DNA of 64,000 nucleotides, from NCBI RefSeq assembly GCF_033807715.1, contig NC_084590.1:6719327-6783326 (forward strand), read 5' to 3'. Source of the stretch: Cololabis saira (taxonomy: Eukaryota > Chordata > Actinopteri > Beloniformes > Belonidae). The notes beneath the pieces were generated by a model. The model searched no databases and was not told where the DNA came from. It was given only the letters and a program-made list of their open reading frames with translations. Each line of letters begins with the position of its first letter. Position 1 is the first letter of the stretch. A program made the position numbers and the translations under genes. Of this stretch, positions 11,527 through 23,000 are shown one piece after another.

Positions 11527-12500
11527 TAGGGTGACCATAATTTGATTTTCAAAAAAGAGGACACTCGGCCTGCCACGAGATTAAATGAAACTCGCAGTTT
11601 ACTCAAATATTCCTTATAATTTTAATATATTTAAAGTTTATATGTATGGATAGAATATTCAGTTATATTACAAAATAATATCTCTCAAACACAGAAATTC
11701 AGATAGGCTTCTCAGAGGTTACTCAACTTTCTTTATTATGTCTAAAATAATAATCCTTTTCAAGTTTCAAACATAAAAATAAATAAATATGAATGTAAAA
11801 TAAATGTAAAATCTCTGGAATGAAATAATGATTGAAATAATGTCTCTTCTGTATTACAAAAATCAACTTGTAAAATAATAGCTCTCTTTTCAAGTCTTAC
11901 TGGACAAATAAAAAAATAATATGAAATAATGTTCTAAATAATACCTCTTCTGTATTAGAAAATCCAACTTTAACAAAATATCTCTCACTAACTTTACAGT
12001 GTAATGTAAATAATGTCAGAGTCTGGTAATGCTGTTTTTAGCAAGACACTAGTGCAATCCATGGATCTGTAACTGTTGTGGTGTTTCACAGTATGAAATG
12101 CCAATGCACCCTCCGCTGCATTTACAGCATCCTCTGTTCTTCCGGGTCTAACAAAGAACTCGGTCAACTTTGAAGAGCTCATCTCACCTCGCACTGCCTT
12201 CTTATGTGTTTCTGTGTGGATGTGAACTGAGCTGCATGTCTCCAGGCACCTTTATTGGACAGAAATATAAGTGCCAGCTTTGCACACGGTGCACTCAGCC
12301 TCCCATATGTCCCGACCGGGTTTGTACATTGGTATTTTTTTTTTTCAGTGCATCTGTGAAGCTGCATTTTCGCTTCGGCATCTTGGGAGCGTGTGTCTGC
12401 CGCTGTCTGCTGCGTTTTGTTGAGTGTTGGAGACCCGCCCACAAGGCAGCCCCTCGGGGATTACGTCACACACGCTGACCCAAACAAGGATAACCGGGGG

Positions 12501-12543
<43 letters not shown>

Positions 12544-12662
12544 CACACACACACTCAAGGAAAACCGGACATTATCATCAATTTAAAAAACCCCCCCGGA
12601 CCCCCCGGACAGGACGTAAAAAGTGGACATGTCTGGGGAAAAGAGGACGTTTGGTCAGCCTA
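11527..12662. mobile_element. hAT-type element nested in the PIF-like element
   Basis: Ends TAGGGTGACCATAA and TTTGGTCAGCCTA form short inverted repeats. The 8-mer CCGTAGCC flanks it at 11519-11526 and 12663-12670. The sister PIF-like copy at 24638-25860 has a single CCGTAGCC at the same place with no insertion, a paralogous empty site. No transposase is visible in the AT-rich interior. Confidence 0.85.
12504..12554 (+). repeat. (CA)n microsatellite
   Basis: About 25 CA dinucleotides with one ATG interruption, inside the nested hAT element. Confidence 0.95.
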
Positions 12663-13555
12663 CCGTAGCCTACGTCGTAGCCTGACGTGCACCTCCCAAA
12701 AAATGTAACTACGTGTCGAGGCGACGCAGACCCAACGCAGACCGAGAGGGCTGTGATTGGTTCGCTTGGTAGCAACGCATTTCCGGTTCCGGTTCGTGAA
12801 GCAGTCGTGAACTTTCAGCTCTCTTTTCTTCGTGTGTGTGATTTTTCTTTTTTGTGGTTGTTTTCGATTTTTTGCACAATAGTTATCCTTATCTCTTTGA
12901 TTCACTGTGACCGGAAAAGTCGGAAGCTAAACAAAGTATCAACTAGCGCTCTGGGGGGTATTGCTCCGCGGAGAAATGGAGTGACGGAGAAGTCCGAAGG
13001 ATTCACAATGGTGTCACGGCAACGGCGTAGGTTCTGCGTTGGTTTAACGTGGAACCATAAATCAGGCTTAAGGGACTGTAGTCATGTGATGACACTGAAA
13101 TATAGAGTGGTGTGTCATCGGCATAAGTATGGTAGGAAATGTTGTGATGTTCCATAATCTGAGTTAGGGGTAACTTATAATTAACAATAATGAACAAAAT
13201 AAAGGACAGGATATATTAAAGACAGCAACATATGTTGGTACGCTCTCTGCCTGCCCCTTTGCGCTCCGTTGCCTAATTACCTCACTCACTGCTGCTCACT
13301 GCACCGCCACGCGAGCCTTTTAAAAAAAAGTCAAGTGAAGATGTCTACAGAAGCTCCAGACACCCCACCTCGTCCTAAAAGAGGAAACGTCAGTAAAAAC
13401 ATAGAAAGCAAACTGCCAGGCTGCAGAAGAAGGTTTTCAGTGTCTCCCTGAGGTAAGACAGCATGCTGCAGGGGACCTGCACAAACTAATATAACATCCC
13501 AGAGGAGCCACAGTCCTTCATACCTGAAACATCCCTGAGCTTGATATGGTGCGAT

Positions 13556-13735
13556 ATGGGACATTTATTATGCTCTTAGTTATTGATGTCATAATATACA
13601 GGTGAAGGTCAGAAAATTAAGATATATTGCTAAACTTCATTCGTTTCAGTAAATTCAACTAAAGGTGAAACAAATATATTATTTCCCACTACATGCAAAG
13701 TGAGATATTTCAAGCCTTTATTTGCTACTACCAGG
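13556..13735. repeat. hAT fragment (family of 1653-2394)
   Basis: Matches the interior of that element, including the block around CTAAAGGTGAAACA and ATTATTTCCCACTAC. It lacks both ends. Confidence 0.6.
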
Positions 13736-15440
13736 GCCGGTTTACCAGGGCGACTGCCCAGGGCGCAATCGTGGGGGCGCACGAGCGCTCTCAAAAAAAA
13801 AAAAAAAATTTGCTCTGAGAGATTGCTCAGATTGCGCCGCGCCCACCGCCGGGTAGGGCGCAGACGCAACGCCGTGGTATGCTCCCTCTTGCGCGCTGCC
13901 GAGCTCGGTGGCAGAACGATCCGCTCTTGCGTGGCAGCAGCACATACACAATCAGGCGCGTCATTTCCGCCGGGACGGTGGGGACGCGTCCCTACCACTT
14001 TGTCTGACGAGCAGATTTGTCCCCCAGTGATCATGGCATTCTCCTAACCAAAGACTATTTGCTCCGCTCTGCTTTCACTCTCCTCGTATGAATGCGCTTG
14101 CGATCAGCCCCCATTGCTGTTAGCAACTATGTTGAATCCGCTCCGCTCCCACACACTGCGCTTGCGGTCTGCAGTCTGTTACAGTGTAACGAGCGATGAA
14201 AGAAGTCGCTGGTGTTGCAGGTGAAGATTCGTCAGTGTTCATGATGCATATCAGGCGAGATAGACAAAAAAGACAATTAATGAAAACTTATTTCACAGAG
14301 GGGTTGCTGCTCATTCACTCTTGCCCGACGTTTCATAGCCTGGCAATGTTTGAAAACTTTGTAAGGGCAAGGGCTGTTTGCCAGGCTACGTCTCCCGATG
14401 CGCTCTTGCTTGGTCGAGGTTTGTCTGAGATTTGTTGGTGTGTCAAGGGCTGTGCAATTACCCAAATCCTGTCTTGTACTGAAATGCGGATTTTGAAATA
14501 CGAATAGGGCCTACCCATGACGAATTGTCCCAACCCATGATGTTTCCGACGACCTAAATAAGACCGCGCAGATGGCTTTTAATATGGGGACAATATCGCG
14601 TCAATACGCATCATCTAATGCAATGCTTATTATTTATCATGAAACCTCAATTCGGAAGTAATGGGCCTAGCTCGTACCCAGCACTTTTCAAACCTTACTC
14701 AGGTTTATGGTAAATGTCCCCAGCACTTCTGAAATCAAACTGACGCCCATGTACACAATGAATGGGGAAGCCGGCGGTGGCCGCTGCTTTGCACCTTCTA
14801 TGTGAAAGGGGCATAGAGGGCGCCAGCTGCGCCTGCCTGCCCCAATTGAACATTTTTTAATTTCACCGTGCCGCGCTGTGACGACATCTCTGCGCGCCCA
14901 ATAGGAGAGGAGGTGGTGGAGGGTGAAAAAAACTTGCGGGTTATAGATCAGAGATGATCAACATGGAGGAAAAAAGTAATTTTGGCTGTGAGTCTGTGTG
15001 AGGAGCTGTGGGATACGAGACTGCACTCAGAATTAGTCTGACCCTTCCAGTGACAGTAGCGGCTAATTAAAACATACTTTAGGTCCACTATGTCACAGGA
15101 GCGTCTCTCTGGACCTGCCATCATCAGCATCAATCATACAGTTGCACAACAGATTTCATATGATGATGTAATTGATGATTTTGCTGCAAAGAAGGCTAGA
15201 AAAGTCAAGTTCTAGATTGCACTTTACACCTGTTGTGAAAGGGTGAAAGAGCCAGGTTAAAAAATCTGCTACAGTCTGAGCACTCAATTCAGATTATGTG
15301 AATAAGCCTAAGTGTATTTTTTTTTTATTTATTCATTTTATTTTATTCATTATTTATACATTTGAATGTGTGAAGGATTAGTGTGATTTACACACGTTTT
15401 TTTTATAAACACTGTATTTCATTCATTTGTCTTATTAATT
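13736..15440. other. Unassigned intergenic sequence
   Basis: A GC-rich stretch at 13736-13990 with an internal poly-A run looks like a degraded mobile element. The remainder has no recognised domain, no array and no convincing exon. Short open frames of 60 to 134 codons here have no family I can name. Confidence 0.3.
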
Positions 15441-15445
15441 TATTT

Positions 15446-16060
15446 ATGCTATGGAGCTGCTGTGATACGTCAACGTCGCCGCCATATTGGATGTTCAAGA
15501 CTGCGCTGTAAACTAATACAAGTAAATGGACTTATTTTCATAAAGCGCCTTTCTACAAAGAAATGTACGTTTTCCGTCTCATTTATTCATTCAAACACGC
15601 ACTAATATACTTGGGAAACAGTTAGGCACCAAATATAATATATTTAATTTTCTCAGATGGCAAAAATAAGAACTTTATTGATCCCACATAGGAGTAATTC
15701 ATGTTATATCAGCTATAAAGAACAAGGTAGTGCCGAAAAACAATATATATCCCCCTCACAAAAATAAGAAAAATAGAGAAACATATTTTCTCATCAACAA
15801 AGCATATTTTACATAAACATGTTTAAAATTTTTCAAGTAACAAAATAACATTTTTCAGATTATTTTTTGTTTTTTCAGATATTACACTTTATTTTATTTC
15901 ATTGTCTGAAAATGGTTCAAATGTTATTTTATTGTCTGAAAAATGGTTCAAATATGTTATTTTGTTATTTGAAAAATTTTTAATTTGTTTTGTTGATGAG
16001 AAAATATGTTTTTCTATTTTTCTTATATATATATATATCTATAGCCTATATGTCTATGGT
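15446..16060. repeat. Incomplete copy of large-TIR element (family of 42604-43345)
   Basis: From GCTGCTGTGATACGTCAACG it follows the left arm and interior of the complete element at 42604-43345 closely for about 450 bp. It then decays near a TATATATA run, and the second arm is absent. Confidence 0.75.
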
Positions 16061-16191
16061 TACTACTATTCCAGCCTTTGTAGGACGATAAAAACAATCC
16101 CGGAAGTGAAAATGAAACATGAAACTTCATTTCCCGATTTTGATTCTTTCCCGGCGCCTGCGTCACCGACACACCCACAGCAGCGCTGTAA

Positions 16192-16300
16192 AGGCTGATT
16201 TACGGTTCTGCGTTAAATCGACGGCGTAGGGGTGTGCGTCGCCGCGTAACCCTACGCCGTAGGCTCTGCGTTGGTGTAACGCGGCACCATAAATCAGCCT
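16192..16300. mobile_element. Palindromic MITE of the AGGCTGATTTA family
   Basis: About 109 bp that fold on themselves: AGGCTGATTTACGGTTCTGC at the left pairs with GCACCATAAATCAGCCT at the right. Relatives are at 23184-23292, 48718-48827 and as terminal repeats of the larger elements at 11451-13068 and 24638-25860. Confidence 0.75.
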
Positions 16301-16539
16301 GAAGGCAGCAGCGAGGCAGGGGCAGCCTGGACCCGCCACCACTTGAACTTGAACCGTCCACCGCTGCAGCTCAGACCGTCCACCGCTGCAGCTCAGACCG
16401 TCCACCGGTCCCCGTCCAGACTCAACCTGCAGGTAGGTGGGCTGCTGCCTGAGCGACCGCCAGCTTCTTTTTTTTCTGTTTTTTTTTTTCACTTTATTTT
16501 GTGTAGAGGGACATCGGCCGTCCCCCTGCAAAACACTGC

Positions 16540-16680
16540 AATTGTTAATACAATAAACCATTAATGAGCACAGACTTGAGACGTTTTCAGCCATTCCTTG
16601 AGATTTCCCTTAAAGGAAGAGTAGGGACAATCCCTTATTAAGGCTGGTCCAGATTTTTTTTAAATAAAATGTTAAAAAGT
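16540..16680 (-). repeat. LINE 3'-end fragment
   Basis: Inverted match to 37840-37985, including the block around AATGGCTTAAAACATCTCAA and CTTCCTTTAAGGGAAATC. Only the 3' end remains. Confidence 0.5.
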
Positions 16681-17034
16681 ATGAAAGGAATGTGAAAAGA
16701 TTTTTTGTCCCTTTTATCGGGTCTGATCCTCGTGAATTATGAGCAGACGTGTCTCCTCTTGCAGTTTGAATCCCATCACGCTCCCGAAAAAGCTTTTTTT
16801 AAGCGCTTTTTGAAACTTTTCCATCATTTGCGGGAGAAAAGTTTCTTCCAAACTTTCCCGACACTCCTTTAGCTTGAATGCCACCGTTCAGTCCTCCCAG
16901 ACGAGGATGTCTGTAAACATCAAGTTGGAGAACTGGTTTTATTTGACGCACCCGGTCCTAGATGCGTCCTTTCCCCTATATGTCTTTTCATATATTTCTT
17001 TCATCTTGATTACTATGGAGGATTTTTTGTGCCA

Positions 17035-17235
17035 AAATTAAATAAATAAATAAATACATCATTAATTAATTAAAATGGGAATGAAATATATCATTAATTA
17101 ATTAAATGTGTCATTAATTAATTAAAATTAGAATGAAATATGTCATTAATTAATTAAAATACAATTAATTTTAAGTAAAAATATATATTTGTTATTTCAG
17201 CATTTAATTAATTAATGACACATTTAATTAATGAT
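17035..17235. repeat. AT-rich tandem tract of TCATTAATTAATTAAA units
   Basis: Several imperfect copies of TCATTAATTAATTAAA spaced by AATGAAATAT-like sequence. It is self-complementary at the TTAATTAA core. Confidence 0.7.
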
Positions 17236-17295
17236 TTCGTGTTGCTGAATCATGAAATGTAAATTTAAAACTGTCAGTTTCACTCGTCAAACTCA

Positions 17296-17403
<108 letters not shown>

Positions 17404-17449
17404 AAATGTTTCTAATGACTTTGTTAGTACATTTAAAGTCACAAAAATC

Positions 17450-17815
17450 TAAACCTTTAATGCAGAGCTGTCTCAGTTCAGGAGAGACCTTAGAGTGACG
17501 AATGTCTTCTCTAACCATCGACCTCAGAGAAACTGGTATGGCTTTTAACACTCTATTATAATGCTTAACAGTACATTGAATCCTCAAACTGTAACACATT
17601 ACCAGTATCATCCAGAAAGTGTGCAACACCCCAGACTCCTTTCAATTTCCAATCCTCTATATAAACAGATTTTCTACTGAGCAAAATGTACCTGTTGTTC
17701 CATACAGGTGTGTTGTGTGGTGTAACATTATGACTATAAGTCAATTTCCAATACAGAAGTACTTGCTGATAGAAAGCAGAGAGTTTAAGAGGTAATGAGC
17801 TATAATCAAAGTCAC
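17450..17815 (-). mobile_element. Tx1/L1-like LINE fragment
   Basis: On the minus strand the frame includes LKLSAFYQQVLLYWKL, TPHNTPVWNNRYIL and [15 protein letters not shown], a pattern familiar from the region after the reverse transcriptase in Tx1/L1-type elements. It ends where a plus-strand LINE starts (17816). Confidence 0.55.
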
Positions 17816-17817
17816 TA

Positions 17818-18715
17818 GTGAGAAGAATCTCAAAATTTTTATCTCTAGATGTTAGGAGACAGGTTTTGAATGCTTTGGTTTTGTCGCAACTAGATTATTG
17901 TTTTGTAGTTTGGTCTAATACCTTAGTTAAAAATATAAAGAAATTACAAGTGGCACAAAATAAAGCTGCACGTTGTGCCTTATCATGTCCTTATAGATCT
18001 AATGTGTCCAGCATGCACAAAAAACTAGGCTGGTTATCTGTAAGACAAAGGTCTACGTATGTTATGTTAAGTTTTCTAAGAAATATACTGGTGACACGCT
18101 CTCCAAAACAACTTTATGACAGATTCCATTATCATTTTGCTCACCATGGGTACAATACTAGAATGACATCAGAAAGCAGGTTTATATTACCAAGGGTGAG
18201 AACAGGTATGATTCAGAGAACTTTTTTTTACAGAGCCATGGTTGGCTGGAACTCTATACCAGTTTATATTTCACATGCAGGTAGCAAACATTGGTTTAAG
18301 TTTCAGTTAAAACAATATCTTTTAAATTTTTATGAATGATGATTTGTCATTTAGAGGGAACAAATTGAAGGCTGAAATATAATTATAGGTAGTGTAAACC
18401 CTATCGTAATAAGGTGAAAAGTGGTCAAATAATTTTAGATAAGGTCATTCCAGGCAGGCATTGGTTATAAAGGTGTTTTATTTGATTTCATTTCTATGTA
18501 TGTATGTCTGAGAATGATGGTGATTTAGTTCTATCCTCTGTATAGATTGTGATTAAGGGAGTTGTGTCTATTACTGTTTTGTTTTGTCATGTGTAATGTA
18601 TGTCTGTATGTATTAAGTGTTTATTTGTGTGTTGTTTGTATGTCGGACCCCAGGAAGAATAGCTAATGCTGTGGCTAATGCTAATGGGGATCCTAAATAA
18701 AACAAACAAACAAAC
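17818..18715 (+). mobile_element. LINE 3' end with reverse-transcriptase C-terminus
   Basis: A 173-codon frame holds LNALVLSQLDYCFVVWSN, LQVAQNKAARCAL and KLGWLSVRQR, the C-terminal end of a Jockey/CR1/L2/Rex1-type polymerase. A 3' UTR of about 370 bp ends in GGGGATCCTAAATAAAACAA with a short (CAAA)n tail. The 5' part is missing. The inverted copy at 20437-21206 sits on an il18 splice donor. Confidence 0.75.
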
Positions 18716-18924
18716 AAACAGCGTAGAAGAAAGTCTATTCCACCCATTTTTGGGAAATATGACCTCCTGTTTTATCTTTATATTATACAGGGATTGTAAA
18801 CAAAGCAATAATAATAAAATAAGATAAGATAAGATAGTCCTTTATTACTCCCTCAATGGGGAAACTCACATGTTAGCAGCAGTACACTACGGACGCGAAC
18901 GCAGGCACCAACAGCAAGTATAAC

Positions 18925-19975
18925 TCGGCTTTAAGATGAATTGTATAAAGCCGATCAAACGTGTTTTCCATGTAAACCTCAATTCGGAATTATTATTTCC
19001 ATGTAAACTCGATTCAATTCAATTCAATTTTATTTGTATAGCGTCTAATACAACAGAAGTTGTCTCCAGACGCTTTCCAGAGACCCAGAACATAAACCCC
19101 CGACCATTTATTACATAAACAATGACAGGTAAAAACTCCCCTAGTGGGAGAAAAGCCTTAAGCCAAACAGTGGCAAGAAAAACTCCCCTTTAGGAGGAAG
19201 AAACCTGGACCAGGACCTGGATCATAAGGGGGGACTCTCCTGCCGAAGGCCAGACTGGGGGGGTCGGGGACGTCAGCAGCACACAGCAGGCAGGTGGAAG
19301 CAGCAACGGGATGACCGGGGGGTGGGGACCGCAGGCCAGCACGCATCTCCCGAAGCTCCGGCCTGCAAACATGCACAAAAGAGAAAAAAGGGGGCCAGCA
19401 CAAGAAACTACAGGAACGATGGACAAAAATGATAGCTATGAGATATTTATAATAAATAAAAATGGAAATGGAGAACAGAGGAAGGGAAGAGGAGAGGAGA
19501 AGAAGGGTGAGAGGCACCGCCCAGCGGATCATGCCGGTGCCCCCTGCAGCATAAGCCTATAGCAGCATATCTACCGCGAAGCTATATTTGAGACTAACTA
19601 TTATAGTCTTGTTCTATAGCTGCAACTATGACTACTGACTCTAACACACTAGAGTTTACACTAACTAGAGGTTTACCAACACCAGCTAGAGGTTTACTAA
19701 CACCAGGTTTTAAGTTTAGTTTTAAAGGTGGAGGTGGTGTCAGCCTCCTTAACCCAGATTGGAAGTTGGTTCCATAGTAATGGTTCCTGATAGCAGAACG
19801 CCTGCCCTGAATCTACATTTAGATACTCTAGGAACTACGAGTAAACCTGCACTCCGAGAACGGAGAACTCTGCCAGGAACATAAACTCAAACACTCAAAG
19901 GAAAATAGTTTAATTCGGAATTATTTAATTCGGATTAATTAATTTCAAATTAAAAACCATCTTGTAACCGTGGCC
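18925..19975. mobile_element. AATTCGGAAT-family MITE split by a later LINE-like insertion
   Basis: The left part (to about 19012) has CCGATCAAACGTGTTTTCCA and CTCAATTCGGAATTATTATT. The right part (about 19895-19975) has TTTAATTCGGAATTATTTAA and ends CTTGTAACCGTGGCCA. The 0.9 kb between them starts with (TCAATTCAAT)n TTTATTTGTATAGCG, looks like an L2-type 3' end, and lacks a protein frame. Relatives are at 21956-22135, 28446-28835 and 59566-60295. The right end is only about 40 bp from the first il18 coding exon. Confidence 0.65.
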
Positions 19976-20014
19976 AGTGTGGTTCCAGTAACTAACTGGT
20001 GTTTGTGTCCTCAG

Positions 20015-23000
20015 CCCGATGGCCTCCAGCGACTGCCTGCCTCTCCAGTATGTGGATGTGTGTAAGGACGCCTTCTACTTCTCAAGTGAGTCTGTGTACT
20101 TGTGAGTGAAATGTTGTTGTCCACACCGGAGCTCTGACCTCACCCCCGTTCTCTCCTTCCATGTTTCCTCGCCAACGGTGCCGACTTCAGAGGTCCAAAC
20201 AGGTGAGGTGTTTAACCGATCGCCGTGAAGCCACCGTGTCTGCCAGCGCTCGGACTCTGACCTGGTGCTTGTTTGTTGTTCTCTACCGCAGATATCTGCA
20301 CGGACGCTTTCCAGATCTCCAGAACCAAGGTCTGCGTCTACATCCAGAGCAGGGAGCATAAGTTCCTGATGATCCACGACGCCAGCTGCGCTTTCCAGGT
20401 GGAGGACTTGGATTCGGTGGAACGACAGAACCCTGGTTTGTTTGTTTTATTTAGGATCCCCATTAGCATTAGCAACATTAGCTATCCTTCCTGGGGTCCA
20501 ACATTCACACAACACACAAATTAACACTTAATACATAACAGACATTATACATGACAAACAAAACAATAATAGACACAACTCCCTTAGTCACAAACAATAC
20601 AGAGGATAAATAAATCAGCATCATTCTCAGACATAAATACATAGAAATGAAATCAAATAAAACACCTTCATAACCAATACCTGCCTGAAATGACCTTATA
20701 TTAGAATTCTTGACCACTTTTCACCTTTATTGTGATAGGGTTTACACTACCTGTAATTCTATTCAAACTTCATTCTGTTTCTTCCAAATGTCAAATCATA
20801 ATTCATTACATTTTAAAAGATAATGTTTCAACTGAATCTTAAACCAATCTTTGCACATGAGAAATATGAACAGAGCCATGGTTGGTTCCAGCCAACCATG
20901 GCTCTGTATCAGACCTGTTCTCACCCTCGGTAGTAGGAACCTCCTTTCTGATGTAATTCTTGTAACCATGGTGATAAAATGATAGTATAATCTTCATACA
21001 GTTGTTTCGGAGATCGTGTCACCAGTATATTCCTCAGAGAATGTAACAAAGTATAAGTAGACGTTTGTCTTATAGATAACCAGCCCAGATTCTTCTGCTG
21101 CTAGACACATTAGATCTATAAGGACACAATAGAGCACAACTTGTAATTTCTTCACATTCTTAACTGAAGTATTTGACCAAACTACAAAACTAATCCAGTT
21201 GCGACAGGTGGTGAGGTGGAGCTACGTCCTGTTGGCGGTTGACAACACCCTGCTGATGTTGTCGTGTTGCACGGCACATGTTGTGAGTGGGCGGTAGACG
21301 TAACGGGCGGTAGACGTAACGTCCGGTAGGCGTAACTTCCGGTAGGCGTAACGTCCGGTAGATGTAACTTCCGGTAGACGTAACTTCCGGTAGTCGTAAC
21401 GTCCGGTAGATGTAACTTTCGGTAGACGTAACTTCCGGTAGGTGTAACTTCCGGTAGACGTAACTTCCGGTAGTCGTAACTTCCGGTAGACGTAACTTCC
21501 GGTAGGCGTAACGTCCGGTAGACGTAACTTCCGGTAGACGTAACTTCCGGTAGTCGTAACTTCCGGTAGACGTAACTTCCGGTAGACGTAACTTCCGGTA
21601 GACGTAACTTCCGGTAGTCGTAACTTCCGGTAGACGTAACTTCCGGTAGTCGTAACGTCCGGTAGATGTAACTTTCGGTAGACGTAACTTCCGGTAGGTG
21701 TAACTTCCGGTAGACGTAACTTCCGGTAGTCGTAACTTCCGGTAGACGTAACTTCCGGTAGGCGTAACGTCCGGTAGACGTAACTTCCGGTAGGCGTAAC
21801 GTCCGGTAGACGTAACTTCCGGTAGACGTAACTTCCGGTAGACGTAACTTCCGGTAGTCGTAACTTCCGGTAGACGTAACTTCCGGTAGACGTAACTTCC
21901 GGTAGTCGTAACTTCCGGTAGGCGTAACGTCCGGTAGACGTAACTTCCGGTCCGCCCCCTATCCAATCAGAACCTTCCCAACCCCCAGACCTGTAGAGGA
22001 ATTGGAGAAAGACGATCAAATGTGTTTTCCATGTAAACTTCAATTCGGAATGAATATTTCCATGTAAACTCGAAGGAAAATGGTTTAATTCGGAATAATT
22101 AATTCCGAATTAAAAAACATCATGTAACCGTGGCCATAGTTGACTACTTTAGCTTGACTTAGCGTAGATTATGCCAGTGGTTCATTTATTTGTTTGTTTG
22201 TATTCATTAATTTTACTCAAACTCAATCATCCCTATCGAGGCCAATCTGAAGATTACATTTACAGCTTCTCCAGACAGGAAGTCGTTTTGTTAGAATCAA
22301 GTTCAAGTTGATTTTATGAATACCCGTAGGTAGATTTGTTTTGCAGTAGATGGAAGAAGGCATCCCACACACAATCTTTACAGTCATTAATTTGACACAG
22401 GACAAAAACAATGAAAACAATGAACAGGTTTGAAACAGAACAAGACAGACATGTATTACAGGTATTAGGGTATTGCGCAGGTATTACCATGCTCACTAAC
22501 AGGATAAAGGTAGATGTTGCCCACAAGGCAAAGAACAATAAATAGAGGTAAAACCAAGGTCAGGTAGAAATAAATAAGTTAAAAGCAGGATAGACCTCAG
22601 CAATAAATCAAATGTGTTAAGATTTGTTTAAAAGAGAGACAGCAGCAGGGACAAAGCTGTTCATATAGTTCCTAGTTCTGGGGACCATGAATCTGCGTCC
22701 TGATGGCAGTAGCTGGAACTCACTCACTAAAGCTGGGCATACACTGTGCGATATTTTAAATCGTTTGATTCAGCCCCATCTCACACTGCACGACTAGATC
22801 GCGGAGTTCAAAAGTTCACAGCCCACGATTTATGGTCTCACACTGTACGACCCAATGCTCTGATGCTCCGTCTGCTCACACTATACGATCATAATCCTCA
22901 CGTCGGACTTCTGTGTACTGGAACTCGATGCCGGTTTTGGGGCAGGGGTGGGCTGTGCCCACCCAAACGTGCGTCCTGCCCACCCAATCAAAGGTTATGG

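Larger units (their letters stand above)
11451..13068. mobile_element. PIF/Harbinger-like non-autonomous element with TAA duplication
   Basis: The ends AGGCTGAATTCTGGTTCTGC and GGAACCATAAATCAGGCT are imperfect inverted repeats, flanked by TAA at 11448-11450 and 13069-13071, the 3-bp duplication of PIF/Harbinger. It lies in the L2-like LINE and holds a hAT at 11527-12662. A sister copy, inverted, is at 24638-25860. Confidence 0.7.
9205..13245 (-). mobile_element. L2-like LINE (3' half), antisense and interrupted
   Basis: Minus-strand pieces line up in the order expected of an L2-type reverse transcriptase. A YADDTPLYISV catalytic motif (about 13100) comes first, then EWMCQNFLPLNAEKT (about 11400), LGVIIDSDLNF, DYCNGIFTGLNKK (about 11190) and finally MKSLHWLPVSQRIEFKI (about 9700). 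The sequence then runs into a 3' tail ending near CAAGTTTATTTGTACAGCAC. Two features break it: a PIF-like insertion at 11451-13068 and a 23-bp minisatellite at 9723-11107. It also has frameshifts and is not functional. Confidence 0.75.

Noticed and set aside
12170..12905. Overlapping frames of 60-100 codons with Thr-His runs
   Set aside because: They cover a hAT element and a CA microsatellite; no domain.
13700..14510. Frames of 103-134 codons in GC-rich sequence
   Set aside because: GC-rich sequence gives chance frames; no recognised family, no splice partners.
16310..16432. Possible noncoding first exon of il18 ending in CAG/GTAGGT
   Set aside because: A good donor only; no start-site evidence, and the distance to exon 2 (3.6 kb) is filled with repeats. 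Not strong enough to annotate.
21288..21955. CRISPR-like regular repeats
   Set aside because: Units are contiguous with no unique spacers, in an intron of a vertebrate gene.
21190..22043. Frames of 258 and 273 codons rich in YRKLRLPEVT
   Set aside because: Product of a 16-bp intronic minisatellite; two overlapping frames of equal quality show that neither is selected.
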